Source of the DNA: Entophlyctis helioformis
Taxonomy: Eukaryota > Chytridiomycota > Chytridiomycetes > Chytridiales > Chytriomycetaceae
DNA length: 36,133 nt
Direction: 5' to 3'
Assembly: GCA_025526915.1 (NCBI GenBank)
Contig: JAHLKH010000228.1
Span: 1-36,133 of the forward strand
The translations under genes and the position numbers were made by a program. Shown here one piece after another: positions 1 through 9,258 of this stretch. Every line of letters begins with the position of its first letter. Position 1 is the first letter of the stretch. Below the pieces are notes generated by a model. The model was not told the DNA's origin. It searched no databases and was given only the letters and a program-made list of their open reading frames with translations.

Positions 1-760
1 TGAACGACGCGATCCACGCTTCAAACCCGTGTGCCGACCATTCTCTTGCAGCTGTCAAGCCAGCATCTGGCCGGCAATCGTATTGCACCAGACAGCCATC
101 GCTCTGGCTCACAACCAAGCCATGTCCAGCCCCGGTGTCCAGTCTGTTTGGCCAGTCGACCGAGAGATTCAGCACGCCGTCTTTGCCATTGGACAGCGAG
201 GCCATCTGCTTCATAGATCTGGTCTGCATTCGAGGTTGCGGATGAGCACAGACCCGCAGTTGGACGAGAGACGCCAGCACGCACCTCTGGCTCAAGTGCC
301 CAGACTTCCGTCTCGCCGGTCGATGTGACGATCGCTGCAACAGCATCGCCGTTCAGCGCCTGGTGCGACCACTTGATGTCCAGAATGGCAGAGGTCTCCT
401 GTCGAAAGACTTGGTTGCTGTTGTCGAGCGTCAGTTGTGCGAGCAGTTGATTGCACGAGGGCAAGCGTGAACACACACGGTGACCGAGGTGTCGCTGCCG
501 TCGCCCTCCTGAGCAACTTCAAAGAGATAGAGACGGCCAGTCCTGTTCGTCTTGACTGGTGCAGCATCCTGCTGACCATCGTCGTCGTCGTCGTCGTCGC
601 CCTTGTTGAGCTTGGTGTCGGCCGACGCTGGCTCAGCTGGCGGCAGCAGTTGGTATGTGCCGACGGCCATGAAGCGGGCATGGAGAGGCAGCGGACAGAA
701 CTCGACCGAGTCAGCGCTGAACTCTGTGTCGCAGACGAAGTGGGTTGCAGCGAGCGCCAT
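1..760 (-). CDS. DPH7: Diphthine methyltransferase DPH7 (WDR85-like), 3' end cut by window edge
   Basis: DPH7 is a WD40 protein that demethylates methylated diphthine on elongation factor 2 during diphthamide synthesis. The protein starts at base 760 ([20 protein letters not shown]), the family's conserved opening. Three exons are seen: 760-477, 417-285 and 223 to the edge. Introns 476-418 and 284-224 are 59 and 61 nt, the first with a CTGAC branch-like motif. Exon 2 carries a WD-like stretch ([10 protein letters not shown]...VWALEPE). Exon 3 ends with [11 protein letters not shown], close to the AH-x-FEAWI signature of the family. An acidic Asp run in exon 1 is probably a loop insertion. Roughly the last third of the protein lies beyond the window. 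It is divergent from the hydrolase gene starting at 1141. The family call is firm; the splice sites are inferred from phase and consensus. Confidence 0.85.
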
Positions 761-1140
761 TCGATGCAGCGTGCTGGATGGAGAGCGGAGCCAGGAGGCG
801 GCCGGTTGGATGGAGAAGCGAGAAACGCGACGGCCGCAGGGCTGTTCGGCCGAGCCAAGGCCGAAGCGGCCGCGTCGTGCACGGCGAGCGACGGCTTGCA
901 CCTGCACCTGCAAAGCGCATCTGCCACCGGCCACCAGCAACCATTCCGCCTGCCACAGGACCGCCTGCCGCCACTGCCACTGCCACTGCTGCTGCTGGCC
1001 GTCTGCGTCTTCGTCTGCTGCACCGCATCGCCCGCCTCGCCCGCTGCCCGCCGCCACTGCTCCGCCGCAAGCCGCAGCGCTCGCACCAGCCAGCACCGCC
1101 CGCCACGCCGTCCCGCATCGCAGCCGGCATCGCACACACC
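761..1140. promoter_or_regulatory. Divergent intergenic region between DPH7 and the CLD-family hydrolase
   Basis: These 380 bases separate two start codons that face away from each other, so they must hold both 5' leaders and promoters. The sequence is GC-rich with short CTG/CCA-type trinucleotide runs. I see no clear TATA box. The reading frames here are low-complexity and continue upstream of the conserved starts without family similarity, so I do not call coding sequence. Confidence 0.4.
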
Positions 1141-3570
1141 ATGACCGAGCCGCTGCTGCTGCCCAAGCAGACCGCCGAGCCGTGGCGCTTCTTCTCGTGG
1201 ACCCCCACGTCGGCGGCCCGCGCCAACGATGCCGAGCTGGCCCTGCTCTCGCAGCACCTGGACGTGCGTCTGACCGGCGCCGAGCAGCCGCACACCACCG
1301 TGCAGTCCAGCGAGGCCGTCACGGCCGCCAGCCGTCCAAGCGCCGAGCTCGGCCTGGTGCAGGTTGCGCCGGACCAGTTCATCAACACGCTGGTCATTGA
1401 GCCGTTCTGGAAGCGTCTGCAGACGCAGAGGGCCAGCCAGGTGGCTGCTGCTGCGGCACAGGCCGCCGACCCCGGATCGCCCGATGCCGACATGAGCGAG
1501 GTTGGCGGCATCGACCATCTTATCGCCGCACAGCATGCACACTGGCGCCAGCAGCAACAGCGCGACGGCACCGCGTCGCCAAGTGGCCAGTCGAGCGGAC
1601 AGCCAAACGGTCAGTCGAACAGCCAGCCAAACGACCAGCCGATCCGCAACCTGGTCATTGCCCACGGCTACGGCGCCGGCCTCGGGTTCTTTTACAAGAA
1701 CTTTGCGGCCATCTCCCGCGTGCCGGGATACCGGGTGTTTGCGATCGACTGGCTCGGTATGGCCAACAGCAGCCGGCCGCCGTTCCCGCACAAGTCGCGG
1801 CGCCAGACGGACGAGGAGATTGTCGAGACGAGCGAGCGGTTCTTTGTCGACTCGCTCGAGGAGTGGCGCAAGAAGATGGGGCTCGAGACCATGGTGCTTG
1901 CAGGCCACAGTCTGGGCGGATACCTGTCTGTTGCGTATTCGCTCAAGTACCCGGAGCGTGTCGACAAGCTGCTTCTCTTGTCGCCAGGTGCGTGTCTTGG
2001 TGTTGATGCGAAGATGGATGGATGGATGGATGGATGGATGGATGGATGGATGGATGGATGGATGGATGGATGGATGGATGGATGGATGGATGGATGGATG
2101 GATGGATGGATGGATGGATGGATGGATGGATGGATGGATGGATGGATGGATGGATGGATGGATGGATGGATGGATGGATGGATGGATGGATGGATGGATG
2201 GATGGATGGATGGATGGATGGATGGATGGATGGATGGATGGATGGATGGATGGATGGATGGATGGATGGATGGATGGATGGATGGATGGATGGATGGATG
2301 GATGGATGGATGGATGGATGGATGGATGGATGGATGGATGGATGGATGGATGGATGGATGGATGGATGGATGGATGGATGGATGGATGGATGGATGGATG
2401 GATGGATGGATGGATGCGTGACAGTCACTGACACTGGATGGCAACCATGCGACACCAAACGACGCGGTCTGGCAGTCGGTGTTCCTGAGCCGCCGCCCAA
2501 GGAGCAGCAGGCTCCACAGCGCAGCATGCTCATGAGCGTGTTCCGCAGCATGTGGGAGATGAACATGACACCCATGAGTGTCGTGCGCACCGTCGGGCCG
2601 CTTGGTCAGTGACTGCGCCATCTGATGCTTGCGATGCCTGCAATGCCTGCATTCGTGCTGATTCGTGATGAACCATTGGCTGGTGACTCGCTGGCGACTG
2701 GCTGGCTGCCAATCGATGCACATGCAGGTCCATCGCTTGTTCGCCAGTACACGTCACGGCGGTTTGCACACATGGATCCAGCCGAGGTTGCCACGATCGA
2801 AAAGTACATTTACCACACATCCGCACAGCCGGGCAGTGGCGAGTTTGCACTGGCAAGATTGCTGCTTCCCGTACGTTGCACGCGATCGTTGTCTGTCCGT
2901 CTGTCCCCCTGTCTGTCTGTCTGTCTGCCTAGTTGCCTGCCTGCGTACCCAGACTCACTCTTGCATTGCCCATGTCCAGGGTGCATGGGCACGCCTGCCT
3001 CTCCACCCTCGCCTTACAAAGCTGACCATGCCAACCACATTCATCTGTGAGTCCTCGCACTCTCGCAGCATTGCACTCGCATTCTTGTGCCACTGCCGGG
3101 CACCTGCAGACAGACAGACATGCAGACAGACATGCTTCTGCTTCAACTGCATCCGATACTCACTGTCAATGACTGCTGGCTGTTGGTTGACGATCCGTGC
3201 ACACAATGCAGATGGCACGCACGACTGGATGGACCATCGGCATGCAATGCGGTCCGTGCCACACATGCCGGTGGACACGCGGGTCTCGCTGGTCAAGAAC
3301 GCAGGCCACCATCTGTACTTTGGTAAGCCGCATGCCGCCGACTGCCGATCTGCACACCATCGTGTGTTGGATCTGTCCATCGACAGACAGACGGGCACGC
3401 TGACCGACAGACACGCTGACCGACACTCAACAACCATCTCGTCGCCATGAACCCACTCGCTTGCAGACAACCCAACCGGCTTAAGCAACGCCGTGATGGC
3501 CGAGATGCTCGATGTCAAGCCTGGGCCATACTCTGTGCCCGATGTCGAATACGTTTATTTGCGTGCGTAG
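1141..3570 (+). CDS. CLD-family alpha/beta hydrolase (ABHD4/ABHD5/Cld1/Ict1-like lipase or acyltransferase)
   Basis: Six exons give 466 aa: 1141-1987, 2476-2604, 2728-2870, 2980-3046, 3212-3322, 3467-3570. All phases agree, and the stop is TAG at 3568-3570. The fold is an alpha/beta hydrolase with the oxyanion region [10 protein letters not shown], nucleophile elbow AGHSLGGY (G-x-S-x-G), an acid-residue region near YGTHDWMD and the catalytic His in AGHHLYFDNP. That last segment also contains an HX4D motif, which in CGI-58/Ict1 relatives is linked to lysophosphatidic acid acyltransfer. The yeast relatives Cld1 and Ict1 act on cardiolipin or lysophospholipid; the substrate here is unknown. The N-terminal ~160 residues are less conserved and Gln/Ser-rich. 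Intron 1 (1988-2475) is dominated by a GATG microsatellite. Introns 3-5 carry GTCT/GACA repeats. Start chosen as the first Met before the conserved FFSW segment. Confidence 0.88.
2013..2416. repeat. (GATG)101 perfect tetranucleotide microsatellite inside an intron
   Basis: 404 bases made only of GATG units with no interruption, lying inside intron 1 (1988-2475) of the CLD-family hydrolase. The donor GTGCGT is 25 bases before the array. The acceptor GGCAG (intron end 2475) is 59 bases after it, with a CTGAC branch-like motif near 2428. The array is open in every forward frame (MDGW repeats) and antisense (SIHP repeats), so naive gene finders could call it coding. Confidence 0.97.
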
Positions 3571-3743
3571 CGGTTGCCCTTGTGTTGTGCTCCTGGGCAA
3601 TGAACTCGTCCCTTTTCGGTGGCGCGTTCAAGCACGCGTTTGTTTCACAAGGACGCAGTCACGAGCCAGCGACGCCACACTCGTCAGTTTGAGGTCGAGA
3701 CTCTTACAAAGCATCTTTCCTGTCAGCTCGCTACATTGACGGA
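3571..3743. other. Intergenic spacer
   Basis: The 173 bases between the hydrolase stop and the next start must hold the hydrolase 3' end and the promoter of the small membrane protein gene. I see no convincing TATA box or other site. Confidence 0.4.
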
Positions 3744-4214
3744 ATGGATTCGACGACCGAAGCATCGACAACCGAGTTCGAGTCCCCTCAGGAAGCCAGT
3801 CAAGGCGGATTCCAGATCAACTGGATTGTCATCGCAGTATGTTCTAGTTTCTGTCGTCTGGCATCTGCTCCGTAAGCTCACCTGGCATGCTAGGAGCTTA
3901 TTGTTGGCGCTGTTGCCCTCATTGTGATGGCGGCATACCTGGGTTTCAAACTCCGGGCAGCTAGAGCGGCGGCGGCTGTTGCTGCTGCGTCCAGCGGCAC
4001 TGGTATCGAACGTGGAGAGGGCAAGGAAGCATTCGACGTCACCCTTGAAGAGGCTCGTGCACAGCTTCGTGCGTCTGAGGCCTTTGATCCCAAGCCAGAG
4101 TCGCTCGCCATGCCGCCGCCAGCTTATGGCCATGAAGCAGCGAGTGTCAAGCGGTCCTCGTCTAGCGGCTCAGTGACCAAGCCGCCATCGTACAAGGAGC
4201 CCAGCTCTCTCTAG
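3744..4214 (+). CDS. Small single-pass membrane protein with two PPxY motifs
   Basis: Two exons (3744-3836 and 3894-4214; intron 3837-3893, donor GTATGT) give 137 aa. The first ~27 residues are acidic, Ser/Thr/Glu-rich, with no signal peptide. A hydrophobic segment (NWIVIAELIVGAVALIVMAA, about residues 26-45) follows, then a basic stop-transfer patch (FKLRAAR). This predicts an outside N-terminus and a cytosolic C-terminus. The C-terminal tail has two PPxY-type motifs, PPPAY and KPPSY, which in other proteins recruit WW domains of Rsp5/Nedd4 ubiquitin ligases. No known family is recognised. The intron interrupts the membrane helix in phase 0. The only in-frame Met before the helix was taken as start. 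Confidence 0.68.
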
Positions 4215-4238
4215 CTGTCCATGAATGCTGTAAAAATG

Positions 4239-4248
4239 AATGACGTCA
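4239..4248. promoter_or_regulatory. AATGACGTCA palindrome upstream of protease copy 1
   Basis: A perfect TGACGTCA (CRE/ATF-type bZIP site) ends 65 bases before the chosen ATG of copy 1 at 4314. The same ten bases occur at the same distance from copy 2, though the rest of the two upstream regions differs. Confidence 0.45.
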
Positions 4249-4324
4249 TACTGTAAAGGGATATGAGCATCCGAGCCTTCATTCCGCCCCTGCTCTTCCC
4301 ACCGACACCGAAAATGCCCAACCC

Positions 4325-5987
4325 GTTGCTGTCCGCTGCTATCTTGGCAGTGGTGCTGCTGCTGGCGTGTCTGCCAGACGCTGCGCTCATTGGATATCAG
4401 GGCATCGGTCTGCATCGCAGCGCGATCTTTGCGTCGGCTGCAAGAGTCTCTGCCACGCACGAGAATCTGACGGATCCGCAGGCGGCTGGATCGCTCTTCA
4501 AGAACAAGGCCGCCGCGCTGAATGGCATTGGAGAGGTTGCGTTGACCGGCGGTTACTGGACGTGCTTCCACATCGACCTGACCATCCAGGGAACCATTGT
4601 AGGTGCCGTGCTTGTCCTGCATGGTGCCTGCTGCAGATGCCGGCTTTCTGAGATGTGTGCTTTCCTCGTGGCATGTCTCTCCATCGCCCTGTATTCGTGA
4701 CCAACTGGCTGACTGGCCAACTGGCGGACTGGCTGACTGGCGGACTGACGGACTGACTGACCATGTGTCGCGATTATGGCCGATTAACGTGGCTTGTGAT
4801 ATCGCCGAACGATGTAAATCTGCAAACCGGCAGCTGTCTGTCTCGGTTGACGCTGGGTCGACTGATCTGGCAGTGGGGACCATTGGACTCTCAAACTATG
4901 ATGCTTCTGCGGGTGGTCTCGTCAGCGCACCACCAGCCAACGCGCCACAGGCAAGTGGTGCGTATGGCGACGGATCGTGGTGGTCGGGATACGGCACGCA
5001 AACAACCATTGGCGTCACCGGCACGTCCATCCTCGCAAACAACGCGCCGCTGGCCGTCATCACCGACCAAAGTGCGGATCCCATCTTCGTCAAGGGTGCT
5101 GGGTCTCCCAACCAGCAAGGGCTGCTTGGCATTGGGTATCCGATGCTCAGCCAGTTCTCGTTTGTTCCCGAAACCGTCGTTGATGCGTGGCATGCGTCAG
5201 GCACGCTCAGAAAGAACGAGGTTGCATTCCACGCATGTCCGTACAACCAAATACAAGACTCGTACATCGACTTTGGCAACGACGATCCGACATACGAATG
5301 CAATCCATCAGGTGTGCCGATCGCATGGGCAAAGTGTCCGGTCAAGTCGTACTTTACGCTCGACATTCGCAACATATCCGTCAGTGGCAAGCAGGTGACG
5401 CTGCCTTCTCAGTTCCAAACCATAGAGCCACGACTCTATGGCGGCAATGTCAAGGCATGGTCCATCATCGACTCGTGCTCGTCTCTGTTGCGGATCCGAC
5501 GGTTGTCAATAATGCACTCAAAGCAGCCGTAAAGTCGAGTGGCGCGATGCCAACAGCCATGACGAGCACGCAGGTCGACAGCTTTCTGGCCGCAACGACA
5601 AGCTACACCATCAGCACGCTGCTCAAGTGGAACAAGCTTCCCAACATCACGTTTGACATTGTCTCGGACGAGATGGTCAATGGCACCAGCCGCGTGTTCA
5701 GCATTGTGCTTGGAGGACGGCAGTACATTCAGTGCGACAATGACGGATACTGTAAGTGCATGCGATGGATGCTTGCCTATTGCGTTGCCGTGGCTGATGA
5801 ACAGACGGCTGCCATGCGACACAGGTGCATATCTCGTCACAGGAGGCACTGAGACATATGCAACGTTAGGCATCCCAGTGTTTTCGAATCTGCACATTGT
5901 GTTTGACCGTACAAACGCGCGGGTCGGGTTTGCACCAGGATGTGGATGCACAACTGCCACCGATGGATATCCCAAGATTCAATGGAA
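4325..5987 (+). repeat. Near-identical duplicated block, copy A (partner 6613-8276)
   Basis: Bases 4325-5987 match 6613-8276 with, by eye, one deletion and two substitutions (near 5770 and in the GGAGGCAC[T/C]GAG stretch near 5850). Identity includes both introns. It starts inside the signal-peptide coding sequence and stops at the codons for IQW, just before the stalks. Confidence 0.92.
4700..4763. repeat. CTGACTGG/CTGACGGA-type minisatellite in protease intron 1
   Basis: A degenerate tandem run of 8-12 base units (ACTGGCTGACTGGCC..., GGACTGACGGACTGACTGACC) lies in intron 1 of copy 1 and is repeated exactly in copy 2 (about 6988-7051). It supplies several CTGAC motifs, the fungal branch-point consensus. 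Confidence 0.7.
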
Positions 5988-6530
5988 TGGCACGACAGTC
6001 ACAGCGGATTGGGCGAAAGCAACACGTGAGTTGCAGAAGCAGACTGCACCGGCATCATTCTCCTCTTGATCTGACACCAGAGTCAACTTTCTCATGTAAC
6101 AGAAACGTCAAGTGCGACGTCAGGTATGAAGCCGCCAACGATCTTGTTAGCTTCAAGTACGTTCATTGCATCTATTGCCGATCAGTGTTGCTGGTCATCA
6201 GCCAACAAACGCCGCGTTGTTCCACTAACTGTTTGTGTAGTGATGGCACTACATCTCATTCTATGGCTTCTGTAAATCGTATCATTTGTACAGCAGGAAC
6301 CCCATCCGCCACACCTAGCGGCCCAACTGGCACCGTTACGTCTAATTCGGCTAGATCAGCTCCTCAAGCCAACCTGTACTTTACTGGTCTTCTGAGCATA
6401 CTGCTGGGACTATTCTTTGTCCTTTGATCCTGGATTCTGGAGAATCGCGTATGGGATAGTGTGGGATACATAATACATATTCATACATTGTTCAATGTGG
6501 GGCAACCGGTGCATGATGTGCACAGACAAG

Positions 6531-6540
6531 AATGACGTCA
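6531..6540. promoter_or_regulatory. AATGACGTCA palindrome upstream of protease copy 2
   Basis: The same CRE/ATF-like octamer, with its AA prefix, ends 64 bases before the copy 2 start at 6605. It lies outside the duplicated block, so its preserved position is not explained by the block's near identity. Confidence 0.45.
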
Positions 6541-6604
6541 GTACACCGCTGTCCATAACGAAGTGCTCGCTTGCGCTTCGGTCTCAGGCATGCTCTTCCA
6601 TGGA

Positions 6605-9132
6605 ATGCAATCGTTGCTGTCCGCTGCTATCTTGGCAGTGGTGCTGCTGCTGGCGTGTCTGCCAGACGCTGCGCTCATTGGATATCAGGGCATCGGTCTG
6701 CATCGCAGCGCGATCTTTGCGTCGGCTGCAAGAGTCTCTGCCACGCACGAGAATCTGACGGATCCGCAGGCGGCTGGATCGCTCTTCAAGAACAAGGCCG
6801 CCGCGCTGAATGGCATTGGAGAGGTTGCGTTGACCGGCGGTTACTGGACGTGCTTCCACATCGACCTGACCATCCAGGGAACCATTGTAGGTGCCGTGCT
6901 TGTCCTGCATGGTGCCTGCTGCAGATGCCGGCTTTCTGAGATGTGTGCTTTCCTCGTGGCATGTCTCTCCATCGCCCTGTATTCGTGACCAACTGGCTGA
7001 CTGGCCAACTGGCGGACTGGCTGACTGGCGGACTGACGGACTGACTGACCATGTGTCGCGATTATGGCCGATTAACGTGGCTTGTGATATCGCCGAACGA
7101 TGTAAATCTGCAAACCGGCAGCTGTCTGTCTCGGTTGACGCTGGGTCGACTGATCTGGCAGTGGGGACCATTGGACTCTCAAACTATGATGCTTCTGCGG
7201 GTGGTCTCGTCAGCGCACCACCAGCCAACGCGCCACAGGCAAGTGGTGCGTATGGCGACGGATCGTGGTGGTCGGGATACGGCACGCAAACAACCATTGG
7301 CGTCACCGGCACGTCCATCCTCGCAAACAACGCGCCGCTGGCCGTCATCACCGACCAAAGTGCGGATCCCATCTTCGTCAAGGGTGCTGGGTCTCCCAAC
7401 CAGCAAGGGCTGCTTGGCATTGGGTATCCGATGCTCAGCCAGTTCTCGTTTGTTCCCGAAACCGTCGTTGATGCGTGGCATGCGTCAGGCACGCTCAGAA
7501 AGAACGAGGTTGCATTCCACGCATGTCCGTACAACCAAATACAAGACTCGTACATCGACTTTGGCAACGACGATCCGACATACGAATGCAATCCATCAGG
7601 TGTGCCGATCGCATGGGCAAAGTGTCCGGTCAAGTCGTACTTTACGCTCGACATTCGCAACATATCCGTCAGTGGCAAGCAGGTGACGCTGCCTTCTCAG
7701 TTCCAAACCATAGAGCCACGACTCTATGGCGGCAATGTCAAGGCATGGTCCATCATCGACTCGTGCTCGTCTCTGTTGCGGATCCCGACGGTTGTCAATA
7801 ATGCACTCAAAGCAGCCGTAAAGTCGAGTGGCGCGATGCCAACAGCCATGACGAGCACGCAGGTCGACAGCTTTCTGGCCGCAACGACAAGCTACACCAT
7901 CAGCACGCTGCTCAAGTGGAACAAGCTTCCCAACATCACGTTTGACATTGTCTCGGACGAGATGGTCAATGGCACCAGCCGCGTGTTCAGCATTGTGCTT
8001 GGAGGACGGCAGTACATTCAGTGCGACAATGACGGATACTGTAAGTGCATGCGATGGATGTTTGCCTATTGCGTTGCCGTGGCTGATGAACAGACGGCTG
8101 CCATGCGACACAGGTGCATATCTCGTCACAGGAGGCACCGAGACATATGCAACGTTAGGCATCCCAGTGTTTTCGAATCTGCACATTGTGTTTGACCGTA
8201 CAAACGCGCGGGTCGGGTTTGCACCAGGATGTGGATGCACAACTGCCACCGATGGATATCCCAAGATTCAATGGAAAGCATCCACAACGACCGCAGCAAC
8301 AACTACAATGGCTTTGACACCAACAACGGTCATGGCCTCATCCATGAGCACAGTATGGAGATCGACGTCAACTGTAGCAACCACAACCGTTGCGTTACCG
8401 TCTACTTCCTCAACAGCCCCTTCGACTACCACTATCCAGCCAACGTCTACAGCAACTGCTGCTTTCAGGCCATCAACCACGACAACGTTGATTGTGACTC
8501 AAACGACGGCACGCGTCACAGAGTCCACCTCAACGACAGTGGCGTCATCCGTCGCGTCAACTTCTCAAACAACCAGCACAAACGCTGCTTCATCAATCGC
8601 ACCAACTGCAATAGTCACGTCAGCATCCACATTCGCATCCACAATCACATCCGCATCCATATCCATATCCACATCCGCAGTTACATCCACATTCGCATCC
8701 GCAGTCACAACTTCTGCCGCCAAACTTACAGCTTCGTCAAGCACATCAACCACGTTAGTGTTGCTTGCATCTTCTGTCTCAAGAACATCATCGTCCCCCA
8801 CGACCGCGAGTGCCCTTTCAACGTTGCAATCGTCCGTGTCAGTCGCCACATCGAGCGATGCAACGACCACAGGTAGAGCATCGACCGTAGCACAGAGTTC
8901 AATGGCAGGCACACACACATCGGCAACTACCAGACATGCGGCCGCGACTGAAACATCCACAAGCACGGCAATGCCTGGCTCGACCAGCACGTCCGTGAAT
9001 GCCACGTGGACTTCACAAAACGAAACAAAGAATGGCGGTGGCACAGTGTCGCATTCAGGCAGATCGGCCCCTCGCAATCTGATCTTGACTGTGGCGCTGA
9101 GTTTGTTTGTTGCCGCAATCTTGCTTGTTTGA
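6605..9132 (+). CDS. Aspartic protease-like (A1) protein with long Ser/Thr stalk and GPI signal, copy 2
   Basis: Three exons (6605-6886, 7122-8040, 8114-9132) give an intact 739-aa protein. It has a signal peptide (MQSLLSAAILAVVLLLACL), an N-lobe with VDAGSTD, a flap YGDGSWWSGYG and GLLGIG, a C-lobe with IIDSCSS and LGIPVFSNLHIVFD, and then GFAPGCGC. About 285 residues of mucin-like Ser/Thr-rich stalk follow, ending in a hydrophobic tail typical of GPI-anchor signals (LTVALSLFVAAILLV). The fold is pepsin-like, but both active-site motifs depart from D-[TS]-G-[TS]: DAGS and DSCS. Activity is therefore doubtful. The likely place is the cell surface, with the catalytic-type domain displayed on a glycosylated stalk. 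Exon 1 could start at an upstream in-frame ATG (6590), but 6605 gives the cleaner signal peptide. Confidence 0.85.
6613..8276 (+). repeat. Near-identical duplicated block, copy B (partner 4325-5987)
   Basis: This is the partner of the block at 4325-5987. The sequence between the two blocks (5988-6612) holds copy 1's own stalk and 3' end plus copy 2's own promoter, so the blocks are not directly abutting duplicates. Confidence 0.92.
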
Positions 9133-9258
9133 GCCTGAGTTATCGTGCACATTAAACAGTGGCCGTCGCCGATGTGGTGGAGATGCCGGTCTGCAGCCTG
9201 CAGCCATTGTTAGCAAAGAAATGCAGCATTCAGTGCCAAACATGCACATTGACCAACA
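9133..9258. other. Intergenic spacer between protease copies 2 and 3
   Basis: 126 bases between the stop of copy 2 and the start of copy 3. The AATGACGTCA motif of copies 1 and 2 is absent here. Confidence 0.4.

Larger units (their letters stand above)
4314..6427 (+). pseudogene. Aspartic protease-like (A1) GPI protein, copy 1, with a one-base deletion
   Basis: Exon 1 (4314-4598) encodes a signal peptide (MPNPLLSAAILAVVLLLACL). Intron 1 is 4599-4833. Exon 2 carries the first active-site region (VDAGSTD), the flap (YGDGSWWSGYG) and GLLGIG. At the second active-site region (IIDSCSS) the frame breaks: the sister copy reads GGATCCCGACGG where this copy has GGATCCGACGG near 5494-5500. The result is a stop about ten codons on. 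Beyond the break the sequence continues as in copy 2 (intron 5752-5824, then LGIPVFSNLHIVFD...GFAPGCGC). The 3' end differs from copy 2: probably further small exons, a short Ser/Thr/Pro stalk and a hydrophobic GPI-anchor-like tail (LLSILLGLFFVL) with its stop at 6425-6427. Exons after 5987 are uncertain. It may be a true pseudogene or an assembly error in a near-identical duplicate. Confidence 0.72.

Noticed and set aside
431..1135. Long overlapping frames on both strands in the DPH7/hydrolase divergent region
   Set aside because: Beyond DPH7 exon 1 they are low-complexity, GC-driven frames without conserved segments.
2013..2416. A protein of DGWM repeats (plus) or SIHP repeats (minus)
   Set aside because: The array lies between strong splice sites of the hydrolase, and joining 1987 to 2476 restores the family sequence SPVGVPEP. 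The open frames follow from a stop-free tetranucleotide repeat.
2871..3460. CRISPR-like or regulatory meaning of the GTCT/GACA runs
   Set aside because: They are short simple repeats inside introns with no spacer structure.
4325..8276. Simple head-to-tail tandem duplication of one protease gene
   Set aside because: The identical blocks are separated by unrelated stalk and promoter sequence, which a single tandem duplication of the block would not leave.
8229..8876. Alternative frames in the Ser/Thr stalk of protease copy 2 (His/Asn-rich or Val/Asp-rich)
   Set aside because: They arise from the repetitive ACA/TCC codons of the stalk; only the Ser/Thr frame joins to the catalytic domain and a GPI-type tail.
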